From Elymus sibiricus (Eukaryota; Streptophyta; Magnoliopsida; Poales; Poaceae): a stretch of 64,000 nt of DNA. The notes beneath the pieces are model-generated. The model had not been told where the DNA came from, did not search any database, and worked only from the letters and a program-made list of their open reading frames with translations. The DNA lies in contig CM077663.1 in NCBI GenBank assembly GCA_039707655.1, positions 434,451,830 to 434,515,829 of the forward strand, written 5' to 3'. Below, piece after piece: positions 33,221 through 44,243 of the stretch (the stretch's first letter is position 1; the number at the start of each line of letters is the position of its first letter). Made by a program: the position numbers and the translations under genes.

Positions 33221-36200
33221 CTAACGTCGTCTATTACCAACATCGCATTCGACATCCTTATGGTATTCTCCGTCTTTAGGTATGACATGCTCAACAAAGA
33301 ATCCCGCCAATTCCTCTTGAATTGCTCGGATGCGATCAGTTGGTAGGAGTTCGTCCCGCTTCCGCCAGATCTAATTTAAAGAAGGGGGTCAATATATGAA
33401 TGAAACTCAACACAATTGATGGTAATAAAATAAAAATGTGAATATTGTTTACGTACTTCAAATTGTTGTAAAGATATGCCTCGGCCCCGCTCAGAGGTCA
33501 AGTGGTGAATGAACTCGCAAACGTAGTAGGCACATAAATTAGTCCCGGATGCCTGCAACAAGCACTTTACGAGAATAGAGTTCAATCAAAATGATAACCA
33601 AGCATGATAATGGTATTGAAACTAGCATCAATGAGAGATGTGCGGTACTAGAGTAGTACTTACTTTGGGCTGTACAAATTGCAGCTCCGGTTTCCAGCTG
33701 ACACCCTTAACCTTTTTGGTAAACTTTTTTCAAACCCTGCCCGGCAAAGAAAATGATTACTTGATATCAGAAAATGAACGAAAGTTGCCGATATGGTGCG
33801 ATAATGATTGAACTTACTTCTGAAGCATTTGCCTCATGTTCGTCCACTCCTTAGGGTCTTTACGTCTCGAGTCCAAGACAGTTACTTTTCCCTCTTCAAG
33901 CTGAATGTCTAGCAGAATAAAGTGGAAACTGTGCACGCATAACTCGTTAATTGCACTTAACCTCGACTAAGCGAAACAGAATGTGCACAAGATAGTAACA
34001 CTCACTTGAAGTTGTAAGGAAATAGTATTTCCTTTCTGGTTTGTTGTCCAAGTAATGCCTTTAGCAAGTTGTTCTCTGTTTCGGCGGGAAAATCTCGTAA
34101 CGTAGGTTCATTTATGAAATTTGGGTCAATGAACCCAATGTCATAGATTTGTTGTTGTTTGCATTCGAGGATCTTCAATCTGCATAATATAGTGTGAGGA
34201 TAATTAATACATGCAATGAACGATCTGTGCTAGAGACTTAATTACAGAAAAAAATACTTACAGACAATAGGAACTGACGATAGTTTTGTCGAGTTCCTTT
34301 TGATTGTATAACTGAAATATTTCTTCAAATTCAACGAACAACACCTGCTCTCCATTGAAGAAGTGCTCATCTTTAATTCCCACAAAGATATTGTCGGTCC
34401 CGTCCTTGCAGGCTTTCAAGTACCATTCATGCAATCGTCGCATCATCGTTGGTAGACGGTCGAGCTCCTCACGTGTGACGAGAGGCTTCTCGTTCGCATA
34501 TTTTAAGGTTTGTACTACCTCAGCCGTTTCAAACTGTACCGAGTCGGGTAAGTAATCATCAGCAGTGATAGCAAGACCAGTGGCCGCTTTCTCTGGATCA
34601 TTAGCGATATCGGTAACCACCTTGAGCGGAGGACACGATTGCAGTTCTTGTTCGCCAAGCTGGGGAATTGTTTTACCACTTCTTGAGCCACTTCTACTTA
34701 AGCTTCCCAACCGCCTCGCTTGATCATATTTCTTTTCAATACATCGGTCATAGTTTGATGGCGGTGGAGGCGGTGGTGGTCGCCTAAGGGCATCCAGAGT
34801 TCGCTTCGCTTTCACCGAATCTATTTTCTCCTCTTCAGGTGGGCGTTTCGGTGCGAGCTGACGTTTCACATCGGCATCCACGATCTCGTCGAGTTCCTCC
34901 TCGGACCTCTCGTAGGGTAACTTGGGAAGAGGCTTGAGGCTTGGGCCGTATCTGAATCTCCTCTGTTTCGTACTGTTGCTAGCCGCCGGAGCGGCGGCGC
35001 CTCTCTTCCGCTGTTGCTTAGGCGGCGGAGGAGGAGGAGTTCGATGACGCGGCGGAGACAGCTGAGGCGGAGTAGGATTCTGCTGAGGGGCCTCCTCCAT
35101 CGGAGTCCGCTGAGGCGGCGGAGACGGCTGACGCACCGGAGACGACTCAGGCAGCGGAGACGGCTGACGCACCGGAGACGACTCAGGCACCGGGGCCTCC
35201 TCCGCCTGAGTCTGCTGAGGCGGCGTCCAGTATGGAAGCACGATGTGTTCCTTTCTCCATAGACAGGTAGTCCTTAAGGCATATCGAAGAAGAAGCTCCC
35301 CTTCACCTGTAGGGTACTCAAGCTCCAGCCCATCAAATCCGTCCATTATTTCATCCACCCCGACAATACCAAAGCCAGCTGGAACCGGAGTGCAATAGAA
35401 AGTTGCATCAGGTCAAGGAGGTAAGACAGAGCCGACCGCCGCCTTAAAGGTCAGGTTATGGCATTTTACCATTAGCATACAATGTTCATTATGCGTGATA
35501 CCATCCACGGGGTAGCGAGGAGTCGTGCTATCAGGATGAACGAGCTCAGTGGAAGCCACGCTGCTTCTCCGCTGAGATGGTGGGGTAGCATCGTGGGTAG
35601 TCTCCAATGAAGGATCTTCGTGCCGCTGAGATGGTTGGCCGGTAGCTCGCTGGCTCGCAAGTGCCTCTAGTTTCGCTAATCTTTCATTCAACTTCTGCAT
35701 TTCGCTTGCTTCCTCTTTCTTCTTTCTCTGTCAGCTTCTGTAACCAGCGCTGTCGGGAAACCCAACCTTCCACGGAATGGAGCCTGATGTGCCTCGTGTT
35801 TGTCCAGGGTGTTCAGGATTCCCGAGGGCAAATGACAGCTCATCCTTCTCTCTGTCGGGAACGAACGTCCCTTCCAGCGATTTCTTGATTGTTTACTCAA
35901 GCTTTTTGAATGGTATTACTCAAGCTTTCGTCCAGACACACTTCCCTGTTTCTGGGTCCAAAGTTCCCCCAACCCCGAAGAACCAAGTCCTTGCCCGATC
36001 TGGCCAGTGCAATGTCTCTGGTTGGACATCTTTAGCAAGCAGGTCTTGCTCAGCTTTGTCCCACGTAGGCCGGGCTTTTCTGTAGCCACCTGACCCCGTA
36101 ACATGGTGATACTCCTTCCTTGCGGCATTTTTCTTATTTGTAAGTGACATGTTCTTAGCCTTCTCCGATTTCTTGTAGGCCACAAATGCGGGCTAGTGAT

Positions 36201-36977
36201 CTCTCATCTTCTCATATTGACCTCTGAATTCTGGAGTCTTGTCTTTCTCGACAAACTTCCTGTTCAATACTTTCTTCCAGTTCTTGAATAGTTCTGCCAT
36301 CTTCTTAAGAGCAAACACCCTGACCTTTCGCTGTATAACTGGGATATTTGGATCCTCCTCTGGCGGTAGACTGAAATTTCTCATCAGATTGGTCCAAAGA
36401 TCATCTTTCAGTCTATCGTTGACATAAGGAACTTGAGGGTCCTTCTTCATATTCCATTCTTGGCAGCTAATCGGGACGATGTCCCTAACAACCACTCCGC
36501 ACTGATGTATAAATTTGTTCTTGGTCCGGTAGGGAGCAATCGGTTGGCCTTCTGGAGAGACTTCTTCGATCGTGAACCTTTCTTGCGCGTCCAACCTTCT
36601 CATCGGGCCTCGTCTCCTTACCGAAGTGGAGCTCGATCCGGATGGCTAATTAAAAGAAGAAAGAAGCGTTAATATATGTACATACAAAAAAATTAATGCA
36701 TCTAGTCAGCAGAGGATTAATTAATATATACCTCGCCGGACTTTGAAGCAGTTATAGCTCCCTTCTCCATTCGATCACCGGAGCCGTCATGATCTCCTTC
36801 GTCCCCAGTTCGATCACCGGAGCAGTCATGATCTCCTTCCTCCTCACCGGAGCCGCCATCCTCTCTTTCCTCACCATCGGTCTCGTTGAGAAACGACAAG
36901 CGGGTGAGATCGATATCACCTCCCTCTCGTATTATATCCCCCAACAACTGTTCTTTTTCTAAGTCTCTGTCCGCCAT
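33221..36977 (-). pseudogene. CACTA ORF2-type gene: Transposase_24-like region plus C-terminal Ulp1-like peptidase
   Basis: Seven exons can be joined with GT-AG borders and an unbroken reading phase: 36977-36732, 36645-34262, 34179-34006, 33928-33818, 33736-33664, 33552-33457 and 33370-33221 (1078 codons). Exon 1 (MADRDLEKEQ, then an acidic stretch) follows a TTTGCAG acceptor, so a 5' UTR exon is likely upstream. Exon 2 holds a Transposase_24-like region (YHHVTGSGGY, then LDPETGKC), a Pro-rich linker and a DUF8039-like part. Exons 3-7 form a Ulp1-type cysteine peptidase with His in NFHFILL, Asp in VLDSRR and Cys in TNLCAYYVCEF. In-frame stops stand at 36193, 35920, 35893, 35731, 35413 and 33730. 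The 33730 stop is TGA where relatives have Trp. It is therefore inactive as read, though every splice site survives. Confidence 0.8.
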
Positions 36978-37339
36978 AGTTTCTGCAAATATTACAACGT
37001 GGCAATATACAACCATGAGAGATGGATTAGTGGGAAACATCATGCAAAGTTCACAAGTTTTATAACAGTCAGTTTCAGACTATCGTCGAGGACTCCTCCC
37101 CCCTCATGTCTGATGAGTCACCCTATCTTTCGAGAGAGGATACTTTGCGGACCGCCTCTCTCATGGTCGTTTGTAGTGAAGGCTGAATGGCCCAATATGC
37201 TTAGCGTAGTATTTTGACGGGGATGGTGGGTTTCGGGTTCGGGTATTACTGAAACGGGTTTGAACCCGAGACCGCCTCTCTCATGGTCCTCGAGGATACT
37301 TGCGGACCCCCACCCCCCTCATGTCGAAGTTATCATTCT

Positions 37340-37700
37340 ACGAACATATGAAAATTCTCAAGTGCATTATGTTCATATGGTGGGACTGGCAACCTACGAA
37401 GCACCGATACAGCGACATTGATACGGTGATACGGGTACGGCGATACGGGATACGTCAATTTCTTTAAACAGCAATAAGGCGATACGGTAAACATATATAA
37501 GTAATAATAAAATGACATGGACTATCTCATTTTAAAAATCTCACTGTGGGGGATACGGCATAGTAAACATATATAAGTAATAATAAAATGACATGGACTG
37601 GACATTGATATGGTAAACATATATAAACAATAAGGCGATACAGCGATACGGGATACGGCAATAGACAAGAACTCTCAAAAAGCAACAAGCCATCAGCATC
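37340..37700. repeat. Short tandem motifs (GATACGG, ACATATATAAGTAATAATAA) in the CACTA interior
   Basis: GATACGG and GATACGGG recur about ten times, and a block of about 45 bp with ATAAGTAATAATAAAATGACATGGACT occurs twice (near 37497 and 37570). This is non-coding and lies upstream of the ORF2-type gene. Confidence 0.7.
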
Positions 37701-37734
37701 AACATGCAAGCCATGTTCAATGGGCTCACTGTGG

Positions 37735-38115
37735 GGGCAGGGGCCGGCGCGGCGACGTCGAGGCCGGCAGGGGGGCGGCGACGGCGACGGGGCAGGGGGA
37801 GGCGACGGCGGGGAAGGGCGAGGCGACGGCGACGGCGGGGTAGGGCGAGGCGACGGCGACGGTGACGTACGTAGGGGCAGGGCGCGGTGACAGCGACGAC
37901 GACGTAGGGGCAGGGGCGCGACGACGGCGGGGCAGGGCGAGGCGACGGCGACGGCGGGCCAGGCGACGGCGACAGCGGGGCAGGGCGCGGCGACGGCGAC
38001 GACGACGTAGGGGCAGGGGCGCGACGACGGCGGGGCAGGGCGAGGCGACAGCGACGGCGGGGAAGGGCGCGGCGACGGCGACGGGGAGGAGGGCGCGCGA
38101 GGAGGTCCGGCGCCG
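37735..38115. repeat. GC-rich GGCGACGGCGAC minisatellite
   Basis: Variable-length units of GGCGACGGCGACGG and GGGGCAGGGCG repeat over almost 400 bp. The long open frames here on both strands are by-products of the composition and not genes. It lies between the ORF2-type gene and an internal array of subterminal-type repeats. Confidence 0.8.
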
Positions 38116-38224
38116 GTGACGGTCAGCGGGCTCGGGGACGGCAGGGCGCCGGCAAAATCCGGCAGCCTGGCGGCGTCGATGTCGTCGTCGGCGCCGAGGA
38201 GAGAAGAAACTGCAATGGGTTGGA

Positions 38225-38460
38225 AAAACTGCTAAGTCCCGCTTATATAGCCCCCCCTTTAGTCCCGATTGGTGGCACCAACCGGGACTAAAGGTCAATT
38301 TTCAGCAGCCCAAAGGGCGGGAAGCAGGGACCTTTAGTCCCGGTTGGTGGCTCCAACCTGGACTAAAGGTGGGCATTAGTCCCGGTTGGAGCCACCAACC
38401 GGGACTAAAGGACTGTGCTTCCCGTACCAAAAGTTTAGTCCCACCTCGCTAGTCGAGAGG
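38225..38460. repeat. Internal array of CACTA subterminal-type repeats
   Basis: TTTAGTCCCGATTGGTGG, ACCAACCGGGACTAAAGG and related copies form at least four inverted pairs, of the same type as the two terminal arrays but in the middle of the element. After it comes CCCACCTCGCTAGTCGAGAG and a TTTATAAG box near 38473. It may be the left-over end of a second CACTA element or a promoter region for the minus-strand ORF2-type gene. Confidence 0.75.
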
Positions 38461-38867
38461 GGCTCGGAGTGGTTTATAAGTGCTGCTGCCGGTGCCCTAT
38501 CGAGCTCCTCTCTAATGCAGGCAGTACATGCCTATTTGACGCCCTGTTGGGCCTGCTAGCAATGCGGGCCTGCATCCTGGCCCATTTGTAGGGTTTCTAG
38601 TCGTATACAGGCCGTTGTGCCTAGTAGGCGGGCCTTTTTTGCATATATTATGATTTTTAATGTTATTTTTTGCATATGTTATTTTTAGTTATATAATTTT
38701 AGTTGCATAAATTTAATATAATTTTAGTTGCATAAGTTTTATTTTTTATTGGTTCTTTTTAATTGATTCCTTTTGCTATTAGAGTTTTATAAAAGCTTTT
38801 TAGTTTCTATTAAAACTTGTAACAAAATATACTTAATGAAAATTCATTTTACTATTAAAGTTTTTAA

Positions 38868-39810
38868 CTCAAGATTTTTTCTGCATTCAATATGCACCAT
38901 TCAAAGCCGAGATAAGATGACCCTAAGATTGAAAAGCACTGCAAATGAACTCTGAAATGGTTGAAAATTGGCATGGTATCATAATTTCACCCACGTAGCA
39001 TGTGCTAAAAAGTTGAGAGGGTTACGGCAAAAACTGGATGCACTTCGTGTACGAACTGGACAATCTCTTTTGAAGTGTGAGGGTTTTGGACAAAAACTTT
39101 TCTGTTACAAAAGGATTTCAATTTTTAAACATATTTGAACTCAAGACTTTTTCTGCATTCAATATGCACCATTCAAAGCCACATCATCACTTTTCAAACC
39201 TTTTCTGACTTCATTTGCTATTTTTCATGCATTTCATGATTTATTTTGAGCTAAGATGACCCTGAGATTGAAAAGCACTGCAAATGAACTCTGAAATGGT
39301 TGAAAATTGGCATGGTATCATAATTTCACCCACGTAGCATGTGCTAAAAAGTTGAGAGGGTTACGGCAAAAACTGATGCACTTCGTGTACGAACTGGACA
39401 ATCTCTTTCGAAGTGTCACGGTTTTGGACAAAAACTCTTCTGTTACAAAAGGATTTCAATTTTTTAAACATATTTGAACTCAAGACTTTTTTTGCATTCA
39501 ATATGCACCATTCAAAGCCACATCGTCACTTTTCAAACCTTTTCGGACTTCATTTGCTATTTTTCATGCATTTCATGATTTATTTTGAGCTAAAATGACC
39601 CTGAATTGAAAAGCACTGCAAATGAACTCTGAAATGGTTGCAAGTTGGCATGGTATCATCATTTTACCCACATAGCATGTGCTAAAAAGTTGAGAGGGTT
39701 ACGGCAAAAACTGGATGCACTTCGTGTACAAACTGGACAATCTCTTTCGAAGTGTTAGGGTTTCGGACGAAAACTCATCTGTTACAAAAGGATTTCAATT
39801 TTTTAGTTCA
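38868..39810. repeat. Tandem repeat of about 348 bp, nearly three copies
   Basis: The unit begins CAAGACTTTTTCTGCATTC and includes GCACTGCAAATGAACTCTG, GTTGAGAGGGTTACGGC and TGTTACAAAAGGATTTCA. Copies start near 38868 (shortened by an internal deletion), 39132 and 39480. It is followed by a TTCTTTTTAGTT repeat to about 39990. No coding capacity is apparent. Confidence 0.85.
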
Positions 39811-40353
39811 TTCTTTTTAACAAATAAATACTTTGATAATTTTAGTTAATATTATTTTGATTCTTTTTAGTTCATTCTTTTTAGTTAATGTTTTAGTTGA
39901 TTCTTTTTAGTTCATTCTTTTTAGTTAATATTTTAGTTGATTCTTTTTAGTTCATTCTTTTTAACAAATAAATACTTTGATAATTTTAGTTAATATTATA
40001 TTTAACTGCAGTGATATTCTAGATCAAAGCCATCATCAGAATAGTTGTGGAGAGAAAGTCTTCACTTTTTCTTCGCGTGTGTCCCTTGCTTATTGCGCCG
40101 TTACCATGGACAATCTTCATCACATACATCACAATGCTTCAGAAAGCTTGCTCACATCATACTAAATATTCTTACACACAAACCGTACTTAAACAGGGAC
40201 ATAATAGAAATAATAGTTCAGATATCCATTACAGAAAGTACTGCATAATTGAAGATACCAATCCTACTCTTCCGGATTGCAAACCTACTCGTCCGAATCA
40301 CGAGACCCCCAAGCACTACATAATAGAGATAAAAGTGTTCGCCATTGCAAACA

Positions 40354-41681
40354 CTACTCGTCGTCTGGATCAGAATACCCCCAAGCAGGAGATACTAGCG
40401 GTACGAGGTGACGCTGCCCATAATTGAAGATTCCAATCCTGCGGTACAACTCGTATGCAACGTACCCATCTATTGCTGCATACTCAATGTTGATAGGGTC
40501 AAGTGGAGTCTTCCCCCAATGTTGGTGCCCTGACTTAGGGAATTTTGTCTTCATATCAGCGTAGTCCTCGTCGATCAGGGCGGCTGCCATATCAGCCATT
40601 GAAGTCTTGTCATGCTCAAGCCTGAACCTGCCCTGAAGATCAATGTGGCATTCAGCTGGTATCTCAATACCCCAGGTGCGCCTCATCTTGATCTTGTCAT
40701 TCGTTATATCAACGCTAGCAAAATATATGCCACTACGAAGGAACTCCATGAGTTTTGGACAGTGCTTGTCACTACTGCAACAACAAAATGGAACAAATGT
40801 GTTAAATACTGCTGCAACAAGTATATTTTAGAACAAGTATAATAAGAATCATAACAAGTATATTTTAGAACAAGTATAATAAGAATCATAACAAGTATAT
40901 TTCGGCACAAGTATAATATAAGAATCATAACAAGTATAATAAGAATCATATAATTAACAAGTATAATAAGAATCATAACAAGTATAATTCGGAACAAGTA
41001 TAATAAGAATCATAGCAAGTTTCCTATTCCTATGCATTTCCTATCCTATGAATCAAAAGAAGCCCCTAAACTATGACATGCTCTTCCACGATGGCCAATA
41101 TGCAACTACAAGGAAAATTCTTATGCAATTTTCCTATCCTATTCCTATCCTCCTATTCCTATTCCTATGCAATTTTCCTAATCCTCCTATTCCTATGCAA
41201 TTTTATATTCCTATGCAATTTTCCTATGAATCAAAGAAAAGCCCCAATTTTCCTATGAATCAAAGAAAAGCCCCAATTTTCCTATGAATCAAAGAAAAGC
41301 CCCAATTTTCCTATGCATTTTTCCTATGAATCAAGGAAACTATGACATGTTCTCGACATTCCCAATCCTCCTATTCCTATGCAATTTTCCTATCCTATGA
41401 ATAAAAGAAAAGCCCCAATTAAAACTATGACAAGTTTCGTATTACCTTGCCCACTGGAAGACCATGGCATGTTGCTTCAAACAAAGTTGGACGACGGCAA
41501 CATTGCGACCATCGACCGTGTACTCGAGGTCGAGGCCCATGAACTTGTGTTTCTCCTCTTGAAGCCATTTCTCGAACATGGAAAGAAAACCCTCGACTTT
41601 GGCGCTGTCGTTCGTGTAGACGACATGGAGATTGGTCGTGCCATGTGCGAGCACGTTCCCGTAGCGAGTTCGTGGATTCAT
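40354..41681 (-). CDS. DEDDy-type 3'-5' exonuclease domain protein carried by the CACTA element
   Basis: Two exons, 41681-41446 and 40774-40354, join at AAG/GTAATA and TTGCAG with the split codon AG-T, giving 218 uninterrupted residues. The fold is the RNase D/WRN-type exonuclease of the RNase H-like class: motif I is GLDLEYT (D51, E53) followed by VAVVQLCL, motif II is SVDITND (D105), and motif III is NIEYAAIDGYVAYELY (Y177, D181). All four acidic residues and the Tyr of a DEDDy exonuclease are present. The predicted activity is 3'-5' removal of nucleotides from DNA or RNA; the substrate is unknown. The start is the ATG before the conserved region; an in-frame ATG 26 codons upstream (41759) is possible. 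The intron of 671 bp is full of short tandem repeats. The gene lacks any helicase domain and seems a short, stand-alone copy of the exonuclease module. Confidence 0.75.
40815..41440. repeat. Tandem repeats filling the exonuclease intron
   Basis: At 40825-41020 a 20-24-bp unit, AACAAGTATAATAAGAATCAT, is repeated about eight times. At 41025-41435 TCCTATTCCTATGCAATTTT and CTATGAATCAAAGAAAAGC recur. The second group resembles the Tourist-like MITE sequence (TTTGATTCATAGGA) found at 44244. Confidence 0.8.
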
Positions 41682-41778
41682 GGTGGAGGATGGGGAAGAA
41701 GAGAGGAGAGGAAGACGAATAGAAATGGAGGCCGGTCGCGTTACTGTAGCGTTTCCCATGTATGATCTTGCGCGAAAC

Positions 41779-43941
41779 TGTAGGAGATATGCCCTAGAGG
41801 CAATAATAAATGTTATTGATTATCTCCCTATTCATAATTATGTTTATGTTCCATGCTATAACTGCAATGATTCTCGAGTCTACAAATAAAACGAGGCTTG
41901 GAGGGAAACTCATGTGCACGTGTGGGATAATAAACGGTAAAATGTATTCCTAGTCAAGCCTCTATGACTGGCTCAAGTATTGCATGATGATCCTGTTTTC
42001 CTGATCATGGGCATGACTATGCCGGCAATTTTGAGGGCACAATTGTTGGTAGAACACTTGTGTTGAATCGACCCAAATTGATGTTATGCTATGAGATACA
42101 TTCGTCATAAGTTAATGGTTAATAACACAGGAAGTTAATGTTTGCATAATTCCTTAGACCATGAGAGTATCGAGTTTCTTCATGCTTGCTTCATGAACTT
42201 TGGGGTTTGTTAAACGTCATCCGTAAATGGGTGGCTATTATGGCGGCTTACGGGTTCATGGAAAAGTATGTCAAGTAACTTGATAGCTCAAGATTGGGAT
42301 TTGCTCCTCCGACGATGGAGAGATATCTCTGGTCCCTCTCGGTGTTACGGTATCCATCATCGTCTGGCCAGACACAGGGTGATTTGATCACAGGGATGCC
42401 GGAACACGGGAACGAGAAAAGAGAACAATACCGGCAACGAGGTAACTGGCATAGTGGACAAGGTGTTGATCCACGGGGATGCCAACATGTCTCACCTCGG
42501 GTATTTGTAACATATCGCGAAGCAACAGGAATAGCACACGGCAACTCGAGGTTCACTCGAATATTCATTCGTGTGGGTATAGGGATCAATATGGGTGTCC
42601 ACGGCTCCGATGTTGATCATTGATCGGAAGGGGTTCCGGGTCATGTCTATGCTTCACCGAACCTATAGGGTCACACGCTTAAGGGTCATCTATCTGCTGA
42701 ATACTAGACAGGGAGTCTGAGAGAAAATCACCGAAAAAGTTTCGGACGCCGGAAAAGTTTCGGACAGCGGAAAAGTTCCGCAGAGAGGTCACCGGATGAG
42801 TTCCGGTGAAACTGAAAAGTTGTTTCAGAGGATACCATAAAGTCAAATTGGTTTTGGCACATGCCTGATAATTCTTGGAGGGTGCCAGAATCATTCTGGA
42901 AACTTTCTGGAATTTTCCGGGATGAAAACCGGAAATGTTCCGGAGCTGCCGAAACCGCTTCAGATGCTTTCGCAGATGAAATCACTAAACCGGAATTGTT
43001 CCGGCTCGCGTTGAAAATTATTTTGGTGGGTACTAGAATTGTTCTAAGCCCACATGAATATTTTCAGTTCGATCAGACGCTGAAAAATGTCGTCGTGAAT
43101 AGTGAAAGTGCTTTTTGGGATATTTTTGGAAAGCCACCTTTTGGGGCTTTGCTCCAAAAGATCTTGGGGATGACATGGATGGATAGGGGCCAATTTTGGG
43201 GCCCCACATGAGGGTGTGGCCGGCCACATGGTGGACTCCTTCATGGAGTCCCCCTTGTTCCTTGGTTTCACCTTTTAGGTCCTTGGGAAGGACTCCTTTC
43301 TTTGTGGGTTTTGGGTTTTCTTGTAAAACCACCCTACCCCTTGGGTTTCCTATAAATAGGAGGTGTGTGGGCTGCCATAAGACACACTCTTGCTCTTATA
43401 CACAAAGCCATGCATGATCTGACATTCTTCTCTCCCTCCCAGCGAAATAGTTTCGTAGAGCCGAAAGGCTGTTTGGGTTCCGGCAGGAACTAGTTCTGGA
43501 CGGCGAAGCCCTGCTGGATAGATGATACCGTATGTGTGCAACTCTGTAGAGAGATCGTAGTTTCGGTCTTAGTTCGAGAGTGCCTCCCGAAGGGCTGTCC
43601 GTGTGACCGTCCGAGTTTTGGAGGTCCTCCCGAAGGGCTGTCCGAGTGACAGTCCGAGTTTCGGAGGTCCTCCCGAAGGGCTGTCCGCGACACCGTCCGG
43701 GGGACTGTGCGACCGCCTCCCGAAGGGCTGTCCGCGGGGCAGATGAGGGTATACATCCTCGCGGTTGGGAGGTTGTAAAATCCTAGCTGCGGGGATCTGC
43801 ACCGCCGTTCGTCATCGACTCTACTTCCGCTGCGCTACGAGTCGGTAACGAAAATGATCAAACCTTGTATGCAGTCTCCATAGTGGTCCTGGGCTGGTGC
43901 GTAGGTCGGAAATTTTTTGTTTTCTGTTGCGTTACCCTACA
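41779..43941 (+). mobile_element. Solo LTR of a BARE/WIS/Angela-like Copia element, GAAAC duplication
   Basis: A 2163-bp LTR starts TGTAGGAGATATGCCCTAGA and ends GCGTTACCCTACA, flanked by GAAAC at 41774-41778 and 43942-43946. The opening sequence and general course are those of the Triticeae BARE/WIS/Angela group, but the body is much diverged. A TATAAATAGG box is near 43351, and a tandem CTCCCGAAGGGCTGTCCG unit recurs four times at 43585-43735. It lies 97 bp upstream of the exonuclease ATG, in the opposite orientation. Confidence 0.88.
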
Positions 43942-43974
43942 GAAACAACTTCCAAGGCGCGGGATTTGAACGGT

Positions 43975-44215
43975 TGGGACCTTTAGTCCCGGTTTGAGCC
44001 ACGAACCGGGACTAAAAGGGCTCGCGCCAGGCGAACGGTTGCCACCACCCCTTTAGTCCCGGTTGGTGTCATCAACCGGGACTAAAGGTCCCGTTCGAAC
44101 CGGGACTGATGCGTGACGAACCCCGGCCGGCGTCCTAGCCGCTCGAACCGGGACTAATGCTCACATTAGTCCCGGTTCGTAACACGACCGGGACTAAAGC
44201 TCTGATCCGGCCTGG
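43975..44215. repeat. Right subterminal repeat array of the large CACTA element
   Basis: TTTAGTCCCGGTTTGAGCC, GAACCGGGACTAAA and four further copies in both orientations, partly as hairpins. This mirrors the left array and precedes the terminal repeat at 44222-44240. Confidence 0.85.
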
Positions 44216-44243
44216 ACCAAAGCCCTATTTTCTACTAGTGTAA

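Larger units (their letters stand above)
32693..44240. mobile_element. Large CACTA element (11.5 kb), TNP2-less, with two cargo-type genes
   Basis: The terminal repeats are CACTAGTAGAAAACAGGGC at the left and CCCTATTTTCTACTAGTG at the right, flanked by TAA on both sides (32690-32692, 44241-44243). Subterminal arrays of TTAGTCCCGGTT and AACCGGGACTAA in both orientations lie at 32715-32885 and 43978-44210. The element holds a seven-exon ORF2-type gene (minus strand), GC-rich and tandem-repeat tracts, a two-exon exonuclease gene (minus strand) and a nested Copia solo LTR. I find no frame resembling the TNP2 transposase, so it must have moved in trans. Termini and repeats are like the Caspar/Jorge group of Triticeae CACTA elements, from memory. 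Confidence 0.92.

Noticed and set aside
35014..35262. Arg-rich 82-codon plus-strand ORF
   Set aside because: Antisense shadow of the Pro-rich linker in the CACTA ORF2-type gene.
37726..38298. Long open frames of about 190 and 85 codons rich in Arg and Ala
   Set aside because: They arise from the GGCGACGGCGAC minisatellite, are open on both strands, and show no domain.
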